A stretch of 64,000 bases of DNA from Hyphomicrobiales bacterium (GTDB lineage: Bacteria; Pseudomonadota; Alphaproteobacteria; Rhizobiales; Rhizobiaceae): contig UCJA01000018.1 of the NCBI GenBank assembly GCA_900472675.1, positions 62,001-126,000 on the forward strand, in the 5' to 3' direction. The first letter of the stretch is position 1, and every line of letters starts with the position of its first letter. This document shows positions 9,310-18,118 of the stretch, in pieces. The notes beneath the pieces were generated by a model, which ran no database searches, had not been told where the DNA came from, and saw only the letters and a list, made by a program, of their open reading frames with translations. The translations under genes and the position numbers were made by a program.

Positions 9310-9339
9310 GGAATGCGGCACCGGTTGGTGCCGCATTCC
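9310..9339. terminator. strong hairpin between convergent genes
   Basis: A perfect 13-bp inverted repeat, GGAATGCGGCACC with its complement and a GGTT loop, sits 13 bp after the creatininase-family stop codon and before the convergent LysR gene. No U-tract follows on the plus strand (ATAAAAAC), so it may work with Rho or simply protect the 3' end. Confidence 0.65.
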
Positions 9340-9389
9340 ATAAAAACATCCGTGACATGACCAGGGCTGTAGTGCGATCTTGTGGAAAC

Positions 9390-10307
9390 TCAGGTCTTGC
9401 GAAAGCTGACATAACGCGGATGGGCCGCGACCCATTCCTCGGCAGCCTGTCGGGCCAGCTGGAATATCTGCTCCGTCTGCGCCTTGCGCGCTCTGTTCTG
9501 ATGGACGCAGCGGATATCAAGAGGGGCAAGCTGAACGGTGGTCGGGATCTCGACCAGCATTCCGGTGGCAATTTCCGGCTCTAGCGACACCAACGGCATT
9601 GCCGAGGCGCCGTAGCCGGCCCTGACCATCTCACAGATGGTGGCGAGCGAATTGCCGGTGTGGCGAGAATTGGGGCGTCGTTTCGTCTCTTCTATCAGGT
9701 CGGCGACAGGGCCGAACAGTGGCGATGTATGCGGGTAAAGCACCAAAGGCAACTCACGCAATTCATCCGGTGTCAGCGGGCGCTTGATCTCGCCGACCAC
9801 GTCCGGCCGAGCCACCCAACCGACATGATACTGGACCGAGAAGCTATCCTCGATTTGCGGCAACCCAGCCTCTCCGGTAACGAACGCCATGTCCAGCGCG
9901 CCAGACTTGACCATCGGTCGCAGATCGAGATTGGCGCCCGAATAGAAATCGACCAGCGGGGGATCCGGAAGGGCAGCAATCTTGTGGCGCAGGGTAACGG
10001 CCCACGTCTGGGTGACCATGGAAACAACGCCGATCGTATAACGTCGTTTTTGCTTCGACTTCAGACGGCTGGTCAACGTCTCACTGAGATTGAGAAAGGT
10101 CTCGGCATATTCGGCGACCTCATGCCCTTGCTCAGTCAGAGTGAAATCGGATTGGGCACGATCAATAAGAGGAATGCCCAAGCTATCCTCGAGCCCTGAT
10201 ATGCGAGCCGATACAGCCGGTTGCGTCAAACCGATATGATCGGCTACGCGTTGATAGCTCTTGAGACGCGTGAGCCAGTAGAAGGCTTCCAACTGTTTAA
10301 AATTCAT
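9390..10307 (-). CDS. LysR-family transcriptional regulator
   Basis: A 305-residue LysR regulator. The N-terminal winged helix covers residues 1-60 (MNFKQLEAFYWLTRLKSY, then LTQPAVSARISGLED as the recognition region), followed by a periplasmic-binding-protein-like effector domain from about 90. It is transcribed divergently from the GhrA-like dehydrogenase gene, 141 bp away, which is its most likely target. A perfect inverted repeat in that gap (10347-10376) is a candidate operator. The effector may be a 2-oxo or 2-hydroxy acid, judged only from the neighbour. Confidence 0.93.
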   Translation of the reverse strand: MNFKQLEAFYWLTRLKSYQRVADHIGLTQPAVSARISGLEDSLGIPLIDRAQSDFTLTEQGHEVAEYAETFLNLSETLTSRLKSKQKRRYTIGVVSMVTQTWAVTLRHKIAALPDPPLVDFYSGANLDLRPMVKSGALDMAFVTGEAGLPQIEDSFSVQYHVGWVARPDVVGEIKRPLTPDELRELPLVLYPHTSPLFGPVADLIEETKRRPNSRHTGNSLATICEMVRAGYGASAMPLVSLEPEIATGMLVEIPTTVQLAPLDIRCVHQNRARKAQTEQIFQLARQAAEEWVAAHPRYVSFRKT

Positions 10308-10346
10308 GACTGGAACCTAGCGGAAACCGACCGGAAAACTCCATAA

Positions 10347-10376
10347 AAAAATTCTATGAGAGCGACAGGAATTTTT
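10347..10376. promoter_or_regulatory. candidate LysR operator
   Basis: AAAAATTC at 10347-10354 and its exact complement GAATTTTT at 10369-10376 are separated by 14 bp in the gap between the divergent LysR and GhrA-like genes. Interrupted dyads at this position are the usual LysR binding sites. Confidence 0.5.
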
Positions 10377-10448
10377 GCTTTGACCCGCACGTCCCTCCTG
10401 CAGTGAATGGGAGGCATACCATGACGCATGAGCCAATGAGGATGCTCC

Positions 10449-11381
10449 ATGAACATTGTCGTTTCGCTACCAGCCGCAGACAAGACGGAATGGTGGTGCC
10501 AGATGCTGCGCGATCTGATGCCGGACTGGAATGTCTACCCGATAGACCAAGTGCCTGATCCCGATGCCGTCACCTATTCAGTGCTCTGGCGACCGGCGAC
10601 CGGGTCCATGAAACCGTTCCGAAACCTGAAGGCGATCGTTTCGCTGGGGGCCGGCATCGACCACGTCCTGGCGGACGAGCAATTGCCGATACACGTGCCA
10701 ATCATCCGCACCGTCGGCACCGATCTGACGCAGCGGATGAAGGAGTATGTCGCCCTCCACGTCCTGCGCCACCACCGCGAACTGCCGGCCATCCAGGCCA
10801 ACCAGGCTCGCCAGCTCTGGGAGCAGATCGTCGTGCCACCCGCCCCCCAGCGCCGCGTCGGCGTGATGGGACTGGGCAATCTCGGTGCCGTCGCCGCAGA
10901 CCTTTTGAAACAGATCGGCTTCGAAGTGCGCGGCTGGTCACGATCCCCGAAGGATCTGCCCGGCATCCAGTGCTTTTCCGGCAGCGAGGGATTTGGGGCG
11001 TTTCTGGAAGGCACGGAAATCCTTGTCTGCCTGCTGCCCCTGACCGAAAGTACACGCGGCATTCTAAATGTCGACACGTTCAATCGCTTGAAGCGCGGCG
11101 CCAGCATCGTCAACGCGGCACGGGGTCCGCACCTGGTCGACAGCGACCTCGTCGACGCCCTGAATTCGGGCCAGATCAGCAGTGCGACGCTCGATGTCTT
11201 CCATGTTGAGCCGCTTCCCAAAACGCATCCCTTCTGGACCAATCCGAAGATCACCGTCACGCCGCATGTTGCCTCGCTGATCGACGCGCCGACGGGCAGT
11301 AAAATTGTCGCCAAGAACATCCGGACTTTCCAGGAAACCGGAACGGTCGCCGATCTCGCGGACGCCAAACGCGGCTACTAA
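10449..11381 (+). CDS. ghrA: GhrA-like glyoxylate/hydroxypyruvate reductase (D-2-hydroxyacid dehydrogenase)
   Basis: A 310-residue NAD(P)H-dependent D-2-hydroxyacid dehydrogenase of the GhrA group, which reduces glyoxylate or hydroxypyruvate in the cytoplasm. The nucleotide-binding motif GLGNLG is at residues 141-146. The catalytic triad is visible as Arg in NAARGP, Glu in HVEP and His in TPHVA. The length and the absence of the longer GhrB-type N-terminus match GhrA. GAGGAT ends about 6 bp before the ATG. It is a single-gene unit with a good terminator behind it and a divergent LysR regulator in front. Another small oxoacid could be the real substrate. Confidence 0.85.
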   Translation: MNIVVSLPAADKTEWWCQMLRDLMPDWNVYPIDQVPDPDAVTYSVLWRPATGSMKPFRNLKAIVSLGAGIDHVLADEQLPIHVPIIRTVGTDLTQRMKEYVALHVLRHHRELPAIQANQARQLWEQIVVPPAPQRRVGVMGLGNLGAVAADLLKQIGFEVRGWSRSPKDLPGIQCFSGSEGFGAFLEGTEILVCLLPLTESTRGILNVDTFNRLKRGASIVNAARGPHLVDSDLVDALNSGQISSATLDVFHVEPLPKTHPFWTNPKITVTPHVASLIDAPTGSKIVAKNIRTFQETGTVADLADAKRGY

Positions 11382-11410
11382 CCCATCGATTTTTCTTGGG
11401 GAGCACTCTC

Positions 11411-11449
11411 AGCCCTTCGGTTACCGCTGCGTGACCGGAGGGCTTTTTT
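11411..11449 (+). terminator. Rho-independent terminator after ghrA-like gene
   Basis: AGCCCTTCGGTTAC pairs with GTGACCGGAGGGCT (14 bp including two G-U pairs) around a six-base loop and is followed directly by six T residues. This is a textbook intrinsic terminator, 29 bp after the stop codon. Confidence 0.9.
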
Positions 11450-11517
11450 GTTCAAATAATCATCATAATCCAGTCTCTTAGTGCAGCAGTCGGATTAAAT
11501 AATCGGCCGGTTTTCAT

Positions 11518-11561
11518 CCAAAATTTTTCTGATGCAAGACACAAGAAAATTCGATTGGACA
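11518..11561 (+). promoter_or_regulatory. AT-tract plus TTCGATTGGACA motif (copy 2)
   Basis: The 361-bp gap before the polyamine-type operon holds the ghrA terminator and then CCAAAATTTTT at 11518-11528 and TTCGATTGGACA at 11550-11561. The 12-mer is identical to that at 3000-3011, and the AT tract to 2990-3000, but here the two elements are about 20 bp further apart. This suggests control of both transporters by one regulator. Nothing else gene-like was seen in the gap. Confidence 0.4.
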
Positions 11562-11742
11562 ACGGTGGCCGCAGATCGTTGCATCAGGCGCAGTGGATCG
11601 TTCGATAAGCCTCCAGCTTTGCCGGGATAGGACCAACCGTCGCGGAGAAGGCTCCAGCAGATTCACATTTCACCGTGCTGCCTGCCATGCCGGCAGCCGC
11701 CTCGACAAACCGGGCCGCTTCACCCGACAGGAGAATGTGCCG

Positions 11743-12792
11743 ATGATCACCCGCCTTCTTGCCCCCGTCGTCTTCGGCGCGCTGATCACGACCACAGCTC
11801 CGGCCCACTCCGCCGATGTCTCGGGAGAGATCACCCTCACCGCCTATTCGGGGATCTTTCAGGACAAATACAACGAAGCGGTGATCAAGCCCTTCCTGGC
11901 GAAATACCCCGATGTGAAGGTCAACTATTTTCCTGCCGGCGCCTCCTCGGCAATGCTGGGCAACCTGCGTTCGCAGGCCGGTGACCCGCAGACCGACGTG
12001 GTGATCTTCGACGTTTCCACGTCGCTGATCGGCGACAAGGAAGGCCTGCTGGCACCCTTGACCAAGACCGACGTCCCCAACCTTGCCGACCTGCTGCCGC
12101 AGGCCATTGTCAAGGAAGGCTACGGCCCGGCCGTCACCTTCGACAATCTGGTGGTGATCTACAACAAGGAAGCCTTCCCGACGGCGCCGACCTCGCTCGA
12201 GGTTCTCTGGGACAAGGCCTATGCCGGCAAGATGGCCGTCACCTCGATGCCTTCCATCCTCGGTTCCGGCCTGATGGTGATGACGTCTGCCATGCTGGGT
12301 GAAGACTATACCAAGTCAGTCAAACAGTCCGTCGCCAAGCTTGCCGAGATGGCGCCCGGCGTGCAGACCTTCGACCCCAAGCCTGACGCCTACACCCTGG
12401 TCATCAACGGGACCGATGTGCTGGGGACCGGCTGGAATGCGCGCAGCCAGTATTATGCCGACGAATCCAAGGGCAAGCTGGGCGTGATGCTGCCGAAGGA
12501 AGGCACCATCCTGCAGATCAATACCATCAACCTTGTAAAGGGCTCCAAGAACCAGGTCGCGGCAAAGGCCTTCATCGATTACGCCCTGTCGCCGGAAGCA
12601 CAGGCAGCCTTTACGGAAGCGATGTTCTACGCGCCGGTGAATGCCAAGGCAAAGATCAGCCCCGAGGCCAGAGCCCGTACGGTTGCCGGCCAGCTCGACA
12701 AGACACTGCCGCTCGACTGGGCCTGGGCCGCCACTAAATCGGATGAATGGAACCAGCTCTGGAAGCGCCAGATCATCTCGGCCGGCAAGTGA
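11743..12792 (+). CDS. ABC transporter substrate-binding protein, polyamine/Fe3+ type (family 1)
   Basis: A 349-residue periplasmic receptor of the PotD/PotF-like group. A Sec signal (MITRLLAPVVFGALITTTAPAHSA region) covers residues 1-24 and is followed by GEITLTAYSG, the usual start of the mature domain. The ATG at 11743 is chosen because AGGAG lies at 11729-11733 and the signal peptide starts there; the in-frame extension to 11593 has no protein-like features. It heads an operon with one ATPase and two permeases of the spermidine/putrescine type. The associated gamma-glutamyltransferase homologue hints at a gamma-glutamyl or amine compound as ligand, which is inference. Confidence 0.9.
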   Translation: MITRLLAPVVFGALITTTAPAHSADVSGEITLTAYSGIFQDKYNEAVIKPFLAKYPDVKVNYFPAGASSAMLGNLRSQAGDPQTDVVIFDVSTSLIGDKEGLLAPLTKTDVPNLADLLPQAIVKEGYGPAVTFDNLVVIYNKEAFPTAPTSLEVLWDKAYAGKMAVTSMPSILGSGLMVMTSAMLGEDYTKSVKQSVAKLAEMAPGVQTFDPKPDAYTLVINGTDVLGTGWNARSQYYADESKGKLGVMLPKEGTILQINTINLVKGSKNQVAAKAFIDYALSPEAQAAFTEAMFYAPVNAKAKISPEARARTVAGQLDKTLPLDWAWAATKSDEWNQLWKRQIISAGK

Positions 12793-12809
12793 AACAGCAG
12801 GACGAGCCC

Positions 12810-13904
12810 ATGTCCCTCGCCTCAACGCCCGCCCATATCCGCATCGACAAGCTGACCTTCGACTATGGCGGCGAACGCCCGGCCGTCGACACCTTGTCCT
12901 TCGATATCGCCAAGGGCGAATTCATCGGGCTTTTGGGTCCGTCCGGCTGCGGCAAGTCCACCACGCTGCGGATGTTTGCCGGGCTTCTGGCACCGACGTC
13001 CGGAAAGATCATCATGGGCGGCGAGGACATCGTCTCTCGCCCCCCGTGGGAGCGCAATCTCGGCCTGGTCTTCCAGTCCTATGCGCTGTTTCCGCACATG
13101 ACGGTGGCGCAGAACGTCGCGTTTGGCCTGCGGCTGCGCAAGGTCGGCAAGGAGGAAAGTGCAGCCCGGGTTGCCGAGGCGCTGCGTGCGGTACGGCTTG
13201 AAGGGTTTGGCAATCGCCGCCCGGCCGAGTTGTCGGGCGGCCAGCAACAGCGCGTCGCCATTGCCCGCGCCATCGTCATCGAGCCGGAAATCCTGCTGCT
13301 CGACGAACCGCTGTCGAACCTCGACGCCCGCCTGCGCGACGAGATGCGCTTCGAGATCCGAGACATTCAGTCCCGCACCGGCATCACCACATTGTTCGTC
13401 ACCCATGATCAGCAGGAAGCACTGACCATGTGCGACCGGATCGCAGTGATGAACGGCGGCAAGCTGGAACAGATCGGAACGCCGGTCGAGATCTACGACA
13501 AGCCTGCAACGCCCTTCGTCGCCGGGTTCATCGGCCGCGCCAACAGCGTGCCGGCAACCTTGCGTCTCGGCCCGGGTGCGCCGCGCCTCGAACACGAAGG
13601 ACAGGCGCTGCCCGCGCCGGACCTCCAGGAATTGCCTTCAGATGCTGCTGATGGCGCCAAATTGGCCGCCATGGTCCGGCCGCACGCCATTCAGCTTTCC
13701 AGGCAGGATGGCGATGGCCTGACGGCACGCGTCAACCGCAGCGTGTTCGTCGGCAGCGTGATCGAGGTCGAGCTTGAGCTCGCGGGTGGCCACAAGCTGG
13801 TGGCCGAACTTCGGCCCGGCAGCGCGGAAGCGCAACTCGCGCAACCGGGTGCAGACGTCGCACTCACCTGGCGCACCACCGACATGCGGATCTTTGCCGC
13901 ATGA
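12810..13904 (+). CDS. ABC transporter ATP-binding protein, PotA type
   Basis: A 364-residue ATPase. The N-terminal domain has Walker A GPSGCGKST, Q-loop VFQSYALFPHMTV, signature LSGGQQQRVAIARAI, Walker B ILLLDEPLSNLDARL and H-loop THDQQEA. A C-terminal TOBE regulatory domain follows (from about residue 270, including MVRPHAIQLS). This layout is that of PotA and related CUT1-like importers. The start at 12810 has AGGA a few bases upstream. Its stop overlaps the next permease gene by ATGA. Confidence 0.93.
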   Translation: MSLASTPAHIRIDKLTFDYGGERPAVDTLSFDIAKGEFIGLLGPSGCGKSTTLRMFAGLLAPTSGKIIMGGEDIVSRPPWERNLGLVFQSYALFPHMTVAQNVAFGLRLRKVGKEESAARVAEALRAVRLEGFGNRRPAELSGGQQQRVAIARAIVIEPEILLLDEPLSNLDARLRDEMRFEIRDIQSRTGITTLFVTHDQQEALTMCDRIAVMNGGKLEQIGTPVEIYDKPATPFVAGFIGRANSVPATLRLGPGAPRLEHEGQALPAPDLQELPSDAADGAKLAAMVRPHAIQLSRQDGDGLTARVNRSVFVGSVIEVELELAGGHKLVAELRPGSAEAQLAQPGADVALTWRTTDMRIFAA

Positions 13905-14770
13905 ACCGCTTCACCGTTCCCGGAACCAGCACGAGAATGACACCCTGGCTGCTTCTTGCACCGGTGCTGATCGTGCTGACGATCTCGTTTATCGGCCCGA
14001 TCCTGTGGCTGTTCCGCATGTCGCTGAACATTTCCGACTACGGCGCCATTACCAAAGCCATCAGCCTGCAGACCTATATCGGCATCCTCCAGGACAGCTA
14101 CTATCTGGATCTGCTCGGCCGGACACTGCAGCTGTCGATCACCTGCTCCGTGGTGGCACTGCTCCTGGCCTATCCGATGGCCCTGTCGCTGTCGCGGATG
14201 ACGTCGCGCTGGCGCACGCCGCTGACCGTGCTGGCTGCCTCGCCGCTGCTGATCTCTGCTGTGGTGCGGTCGTTCGGCTGGCTGGTGACCTTGGGAGATG
14301 CCGGCCCCGTCAATCACCTGCTGCGGGTGATGGGACTGATCAGCGAGCCGCTGAGGATGGTCAACAATTATTCAGGTGTGATCATCGGTCTGTCGGAAAG
14401 CATCATGCCCTACATGTTTCTGACCATCGCTGCCGGGCTCGGCAAACTCGACAGACGGCTCGACGATGCCGCCATGTCGCTCGGCGCGCCGCCCCAAAAA
14501 GTCTTCTGGCACGTCACGCTGCCACTCAGCCTGCCGGCCATCCTTGCCGGGCTGACGATCGGCTTCGTGCTGTGCGTCTCGTCTTTCATCACACCGTCCC
14601 TGCTGGGCGGAGGCCGTGTGTTTCTGCTGGCAACCGAGGTTTATGACCTTGCCCTCGTTTCGCTCGACTGGCCGACGGCCGCGGCGCTGTCCTTCCTCAT
14701 GCTGGCGTTTTTCGTCATCGCCATGGGGTTGACCGGCCTCGTGCTGCGACTGCTGACCCGGAGGGCATAG
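13901..14770 (+). CDS. ABC transporter permease, PotB type
   Basis: A 289-residue inner-membrane permease with about six transmembrane segments, beginning after a short cytoplasmic leader (TPWLLLAPVLIVLTISFIGP). The EAA loop DDAAMSLGAPPQKVFWHVTLP near residue 190 docks on the PotA-type ATPase. Together with the next gene it forms the heterodimeric channel of the importer. ATGA overlap with the ATPase gene. Confidence 0.92.
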   Translation: MNRFTVPGTSTRMTPWLLLAPVLIVLTISFIGPILWLFRMSLNISDYGAITKAISLQTYIGILQDSYYLDLLGRTLQLSITCSVVALLLAYPMALSLSRMTSRWRTPLTVLAASPLLISAVVRSFGWLVTLGDAGPVNHLLRVMGLISEPLRMVNNYSGVIIGLSESIMPYMFLTIAAGLGKLDRRLDDAAMSLGAPPQKVFWHVTLPLSLPAILAGLTIGFVLCVSSFITPSLLGGGRVFLLATEVYDLALVSLDWPTAAALSFLMLAFFVIAMGLTGLVLRLLTRRA

Positions 14771-14772
14771 GC

Positions 14773-15564
14773 ATGACGAAATTCCTCTCCTTCATCTCTC
14801 GCGCCTATGTCACGCTGGTCTTCTGCATCGTCTTCATGCCGATGGCGATCATCCTCGTCATCTCCTTCAGCGCCGATAGCTACCTGTCCTTCCCGCCTTC
14901 GGGCTGGAGCCTGAAATGGTATGGAACGGTGCTCGGCAATACCAGCTTCATGCAGGGTTTCCGCAACAGCGCCATCATCGCAGTGATCGTTGCGGCGCTC
15001 AGCCTCGCCCTTGGGCTGCCGGCCGCCTATGCGCTGGTGCGACTGGACTTTCCCGGCCGCGCCCTAATCCGCAGCCTGGTCATCGCGCCGCTCGTTTTGC
15101 CGGCGATGATGCTGGGTCTCGGCATCCTGATGGTGTTCACACCGGCCGGACTGGTGGCAACCTATCCCGGCCTGGTGCTGGCGCATCTGGTGATGACGCT
15201 GCCCTTCAGCATCCGCATCCTGCAGACGTCTCTGAGCAATCTCGGCACCGATGTCGACGAGGCGGCGATGACGCTCGGCGCCCGTCCGTTGCAGGTCTTC
15301 ATGCAGATCACCCTGCCGCGGCTGACGCCCGGTGTGATCGCCTCCAGCGCCATCGCGCTCATCCTGTCTTTCGACGAGATCGTGCTGTCGCTGTTCATCG
15401 TCGGACCGCGGCTGCAGACGCTGCCGGTCGCGCTCTACCGTTATGTGGACGAGCGCACCGATCCCATGGTGGCGGTGCTGGCGGTTTTGATGATCGCCCT
15501 TTCGCTTGCCATCGTCCTCGTCGTCGAACGCAGCGTCGGTTTCGCCAAGGCCTTTGGCCGCTAA
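14773..15564 (+). CDS. ABC transporter permease, PotC type
   Basis: A 263-residue inner-membrane permease paired with the PotB-type protein. Six hydrophobic segments are visible, starting at AYVTLVFCIVFMPMAIILVI. The EAA loop is EAAMTLGARPLQVFMQITLP near residue 160. The gene starts 2 bp after the previous stop, so the two are translated together. The intergenic distance to the following RraA-like gene is 27 bp, which keeps that gene in the operon. Confidence 0.92.
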   Translation: MTKFLSFISRAYVTLVFCIVFMPMAIILVISFSADSYLSFPPSGWSLKWYGTVLGNTSFMQGFRNSAIIAVIVAALSLALGLPAAYALVRLDFPGRALIRSLVIAPLVLPAMMLGLGILMVFTPAGLVATYPGLVLAHLVMTLPFSIRILQTSLSNLGTDVDEAAMTLGARPLQVFMQITLPRLTPGVIASSAIALILSFDEIVLSLFIVGPRLQTLPVALYRYVDERTDPMVAVLAVLMIALSLAIVLVVERSVGFAKAFGR

Positions 15565-15591
15565 CTTCCACACCCCAGATTGGATTTAAAA

Positions 15592-16260
15592 ATGGCTTAC
15601 AAAATTAACCCGATGCCGGCACAGATCGCCAAGCAGGACCTGGAACTGCTGGCGCAGGTCGAAACCGCGACGCTCGGCCACTGGCGGCATTTCGGCTTCC
15701 TGCACCGGCAGATCCAGCCGCTGATCCCCGGCCGCCGCGTTGTCGGCACCGCTGTCACCATCGCCATCCCCGGACCGGACTCCACGCTGCTGCACCATAT
15801 CCTGAGCCTCATCCGGCCGGGTGATTTCGTCATTGTCGACCGGCTGCACGATGACCGTTACGCCTGCTGGGGCGGCGGCGTGACGGTCGGTGCCAAGGCC
15901 GCGGGCGCCGTCGGCGCGGTGGTCGACGGCCCCTGCACGGACCTTGAAGAAATCGTTCAGTCGGATTTCCCGATGTGGTGCCGCGGCATTTCGCCGATAA
16001 CCACGCGAATCTACGATCTCGGCGGAGCGATCAATGTTCCGGTATCGGTCGGTAACACCGTCGTCATGCCGGGCGATGCCGTTTTGGCCGATGAGAGCGG
16101 CGTCATCGTGCTGCCACCGGAGGAAGTGGCCTCGGAGGCACAGAAAGCCATCGACATCCAGATCCGCGGCAAGGCGCGCGAGGCCAGTGTTCGCGAAACC
16201 GGCGTCAAGCTCGGCGATCTGTCGGGTGCAACGGCCAAAGTTCTGGCCAATCTGATCTGA
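15592..16260 (+). CDS. RraA-like protein lacking the catalytic Arg (copy 1 of 3)
   Basis: A 222-residue protein of the RraA / 4-hydroxy-4-methyl-2-oxoglutarate aldolase family, which forms ring-shaped trimers or hexamers. Active members use an Arg-Asp pair in a Gly-x-x-Arg-Asp motif to bind the oxoacid and a divalent metal. Here the corresponding stretch is VVDGPCTDLEEI, with Thr in place of Arg, whereas the two other family members in this window keep Arg-Asp. Aldolase or decarboxylase activity is therefore doubtful. ATG at 15592 is preferred over an in-frame TTG at 15580. The gene follows the polyamine-type importer and precedes the gamma-glutamyltransferase homologue. Confidence 0.85.
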   Translation: MAYKINPMPAQIAKQDLELLAQVETATLGHWRHFGFLHRQIQPLIPGRRVVGTAVTIAIPGPDSTLLHHILSLIRPGDFVIVDRLHDDRYACWGGGVTVGAKAAGAVGAVVDGPCTDLEEIVQSDFPMWCRGISPITTRIYDLGGAINVPVSVGNTVVMPGDAVLADESGVIVLPPEEVASEAQKAIDIQIRGKAREASVRETGVKLGDLSGATAKVLANLI

Positions 16261-16270
16261 ACCATGCTTT

Positions 16271-16296
16271 CTAGCCGGAGTACCTTCACCGGCTAG
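16271..16296 (+). terminator. intercistronic hairpin
   Basis: CTAGCCGG at 16271-16278 and CCGGCTAG at 16289-16296 form a perfect 8-bp stem with a 10-base loop, 10 bp after the RraA-like stop codon. There is no T-run, so partial termination or 3'-end protection is more likely than full termination before the next gene. Confidence 0.5.
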
Positions 16297-16335
16297 TCTC
16301 CTGCGCCGGCCATACCTACCGAATTGAGAAACGAC

Positions 16336-18024
16336 ATGACCGCTCCCCGCCTGCCATTCACCTGCGAAAAATCCCCGGCCAGTGGTGCTGGCGGAATGGT
16401 GGTGACAAACCATCCCCTCGGCTCGGCGGCGGGTTTTGAGATGTTGGCGGCAGGTGGCAATGCGGTCGATGCCGCGGTCGCGTCGCTTCTGGCGCTGACC
16501 GTGGTGGAACCGATGATGGTCGGCATTGCCGGCGGCGGCCTTTCGCATATCCGCATGGCCGGCGGCCCGCATGTGGTGATCGATGCGCTGTCTTCGGCGG
16601 CCGCGACCATGCACCCCGAAATCTACGAGCCTGTCTCGGACGAGCCGGCCCGTTACATGGATGCCAAGGGGCGCCGCAACATCATCGGCGCCTCCTCCGT
16701 CGCCGTTCCCGGCAACCTGGCGGGCTGGTGCGACATGCAGGCGCGCTACGGCAAGCTGCCGTTTGCCGACGTCGTAGAACCGGCGATCAGGCTGGCTTCA
16801 CGCGGTTTTGCCGTTACCCACTACCTTTCCGGTGCGATTGGCGAAGCCGCCAGCGAGCTTTCGCAGGACGCGGAGATCGCCAGGATCCTCATGCCCGGCG
16901 GCGCGGCACCCGCTCCGGGCGACCGCCTCCTAATGGGCGATTACGCCGAAAGCCTGCGGCTGATCCAGCGCGAGGGCGCCGCCGCCCTGCATGGTGGCGC
17001 GCTCGGCGCAGCACTGGCCGCAAGAATGCAGACGGGCGGCGATGATGCCGGCTGGGTTACCGAAGCCGACCTGCGCGCCTATCGACCGATCGAGCGCCAG
17101 CCGATCATCGGCAGCTATCGTGGCTTCGAGATTGCCGGACCGCCGCCGCCGGCCTCGTCCGGCGTACATGTCACCCAGATGCTGAACATGCTGGAAGCCT
17201 ATGACGTTGCCGGCATGGGTTTCGGCAGCGTTGCCTCCCTCAATCTTCTCGTCGAGGTGATCCGGATTGCTTTTGCGGATCGACGCGCGCATTCCGGCGA
17301 CCCGGCATTTGTCGACGTGCCGGTCGAGCGGCTGACTTCGAAGGCCTATGCCGCCGAATGCCGGTCCCAGATCCGTCAGGCGGCAAGCCTGCCGGCCGCC
17401 TATGCACCGGGCTATGAGAGCCAAGACACCACGCATATCACCATTGCCGATCGCGACGGCAATGTCGTCAGCGCCACCCACACAATCAACGGACTGTTCG
17501 GCGCACGCATGGCAGTGCCGGGTACCGGCATCATCCCCAACAACTACATGAGCAATTTCGATCCGCATCCGGGCAACGCCCTCTCCGTGGTGCCCGGCAA
17601 GCGCGTACCGACATCGATGGCGCCGATGATCCTGATGCAGGATGGCGCACCGGTGTTCGCACTCGGCCTGCCCGGGGGCCTCAGGATCTTTCCTTCGGCC
17701 ATGCAGGCGATCGTCAACCTGATCGACCACGGGATGAGCCTGCAGCAAGCGGTCGAAGCGCCGCGGATCTGGACGCAAGGTCAGGAAGTGGAAATCGAGC
17801 AGGCCTATGCACCGAGCCAGGAAAAGCTTGAGGAACTCGGTCACGAAGTTCGTGTCATGCCGCATATCGGCGGTGGCATGAACGCCATTGCCTTTGGCGA
17901 CACGATGACCGGTGCGGCCTGCTGGCGCGCCGATGGAACCGTGGCAGCCCTCGGTGGCGGACTGGCCCGTCCAGGGGTGCGGTTCTGGCCGGACAAGGCG
18001 CCGGAAAAGCCTTCCCAGAATTGA
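16336..18024 (+). CDS. gamma-glutamyltransferase-family protein, cytoplasmic type
   Basis: A 562-residue Ntn-hydrolase of the gamma-glutamyltransferase family. The precursor cleaves itself before the catalytic Thr, here Thr365 in DTTHITIADRDGN, giving a large and a small subunit. GGxNAVDAAVA at 40-49 is also typical. Two points are unusual. There is no signal peptide, so the enzyme stays in the cytoplasm, unlike the periplasmic Ggt of E. coli. The family's Arg-Glu-x-Ala-Pro substrate-binding motif, expected near residue 85, reads ALSSAA, so the gamma-glutamyl carboxylate would be held differently. It probably acts on the compound brought in by the preceding transporter. ATG at 16336 is preferred over a TTG at 16324. 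Confidence 0.88.
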   Translation: MTAPRLPFTCEKSPASGAGGMVVTNHPLGSAAGFEMLAAGGNAVDAAVASLLALTVVEPMMVGIAGGGLSHIRMAGGPHVVIDALSSAAATMHPEIYEPVSDEPARYMDAKGRRNIIGASSVAVPGNLAGWCDMQARYGKLPFADVVEPAIRLASRGFAVTHYLSGAIGEAASELSQDAEIARILMPGGAAPAPGDRLLMGDYAESLRLIQREGAAALHGGALGAALAARMQTGGDDAGWVTEADLRAYRPIERQPIIGSYRGFEIAGPPPPASSGVHVTQMLNMLEAYDVAGMGFGSVASLNLLVEVIRIAFADRRAHSGDPAFVDVPVERLTSKAYAAECRSQIRQAASLPAAYAPGYESQDTTHITIADRDGNVVSATHTINGLFGARMAVPGTGIIPNNYMSNFDPHPGNALSVVPGKRVPTSMAPMILMQDGAPVFALGLPGGLRIFPSAMQAIVNLIDHGMSLQQAVEAPRIWTQGQEVEIEQAYAPSQEKLEELGHEVRVMPHIGGGMNAIAFGDTMTGAACWRADGTVAALGGGLARPGVRFWPDKAPEKPSQN

Positions 18025-18118
18025 TGCGGTCAAACCGCACGACAGAAAATCCGTTGACCCTGAGCGATCGTACAATCACCAGGACGAAGTCGACTGCCCC
18101 ATCCCAAGGAGATGACCC

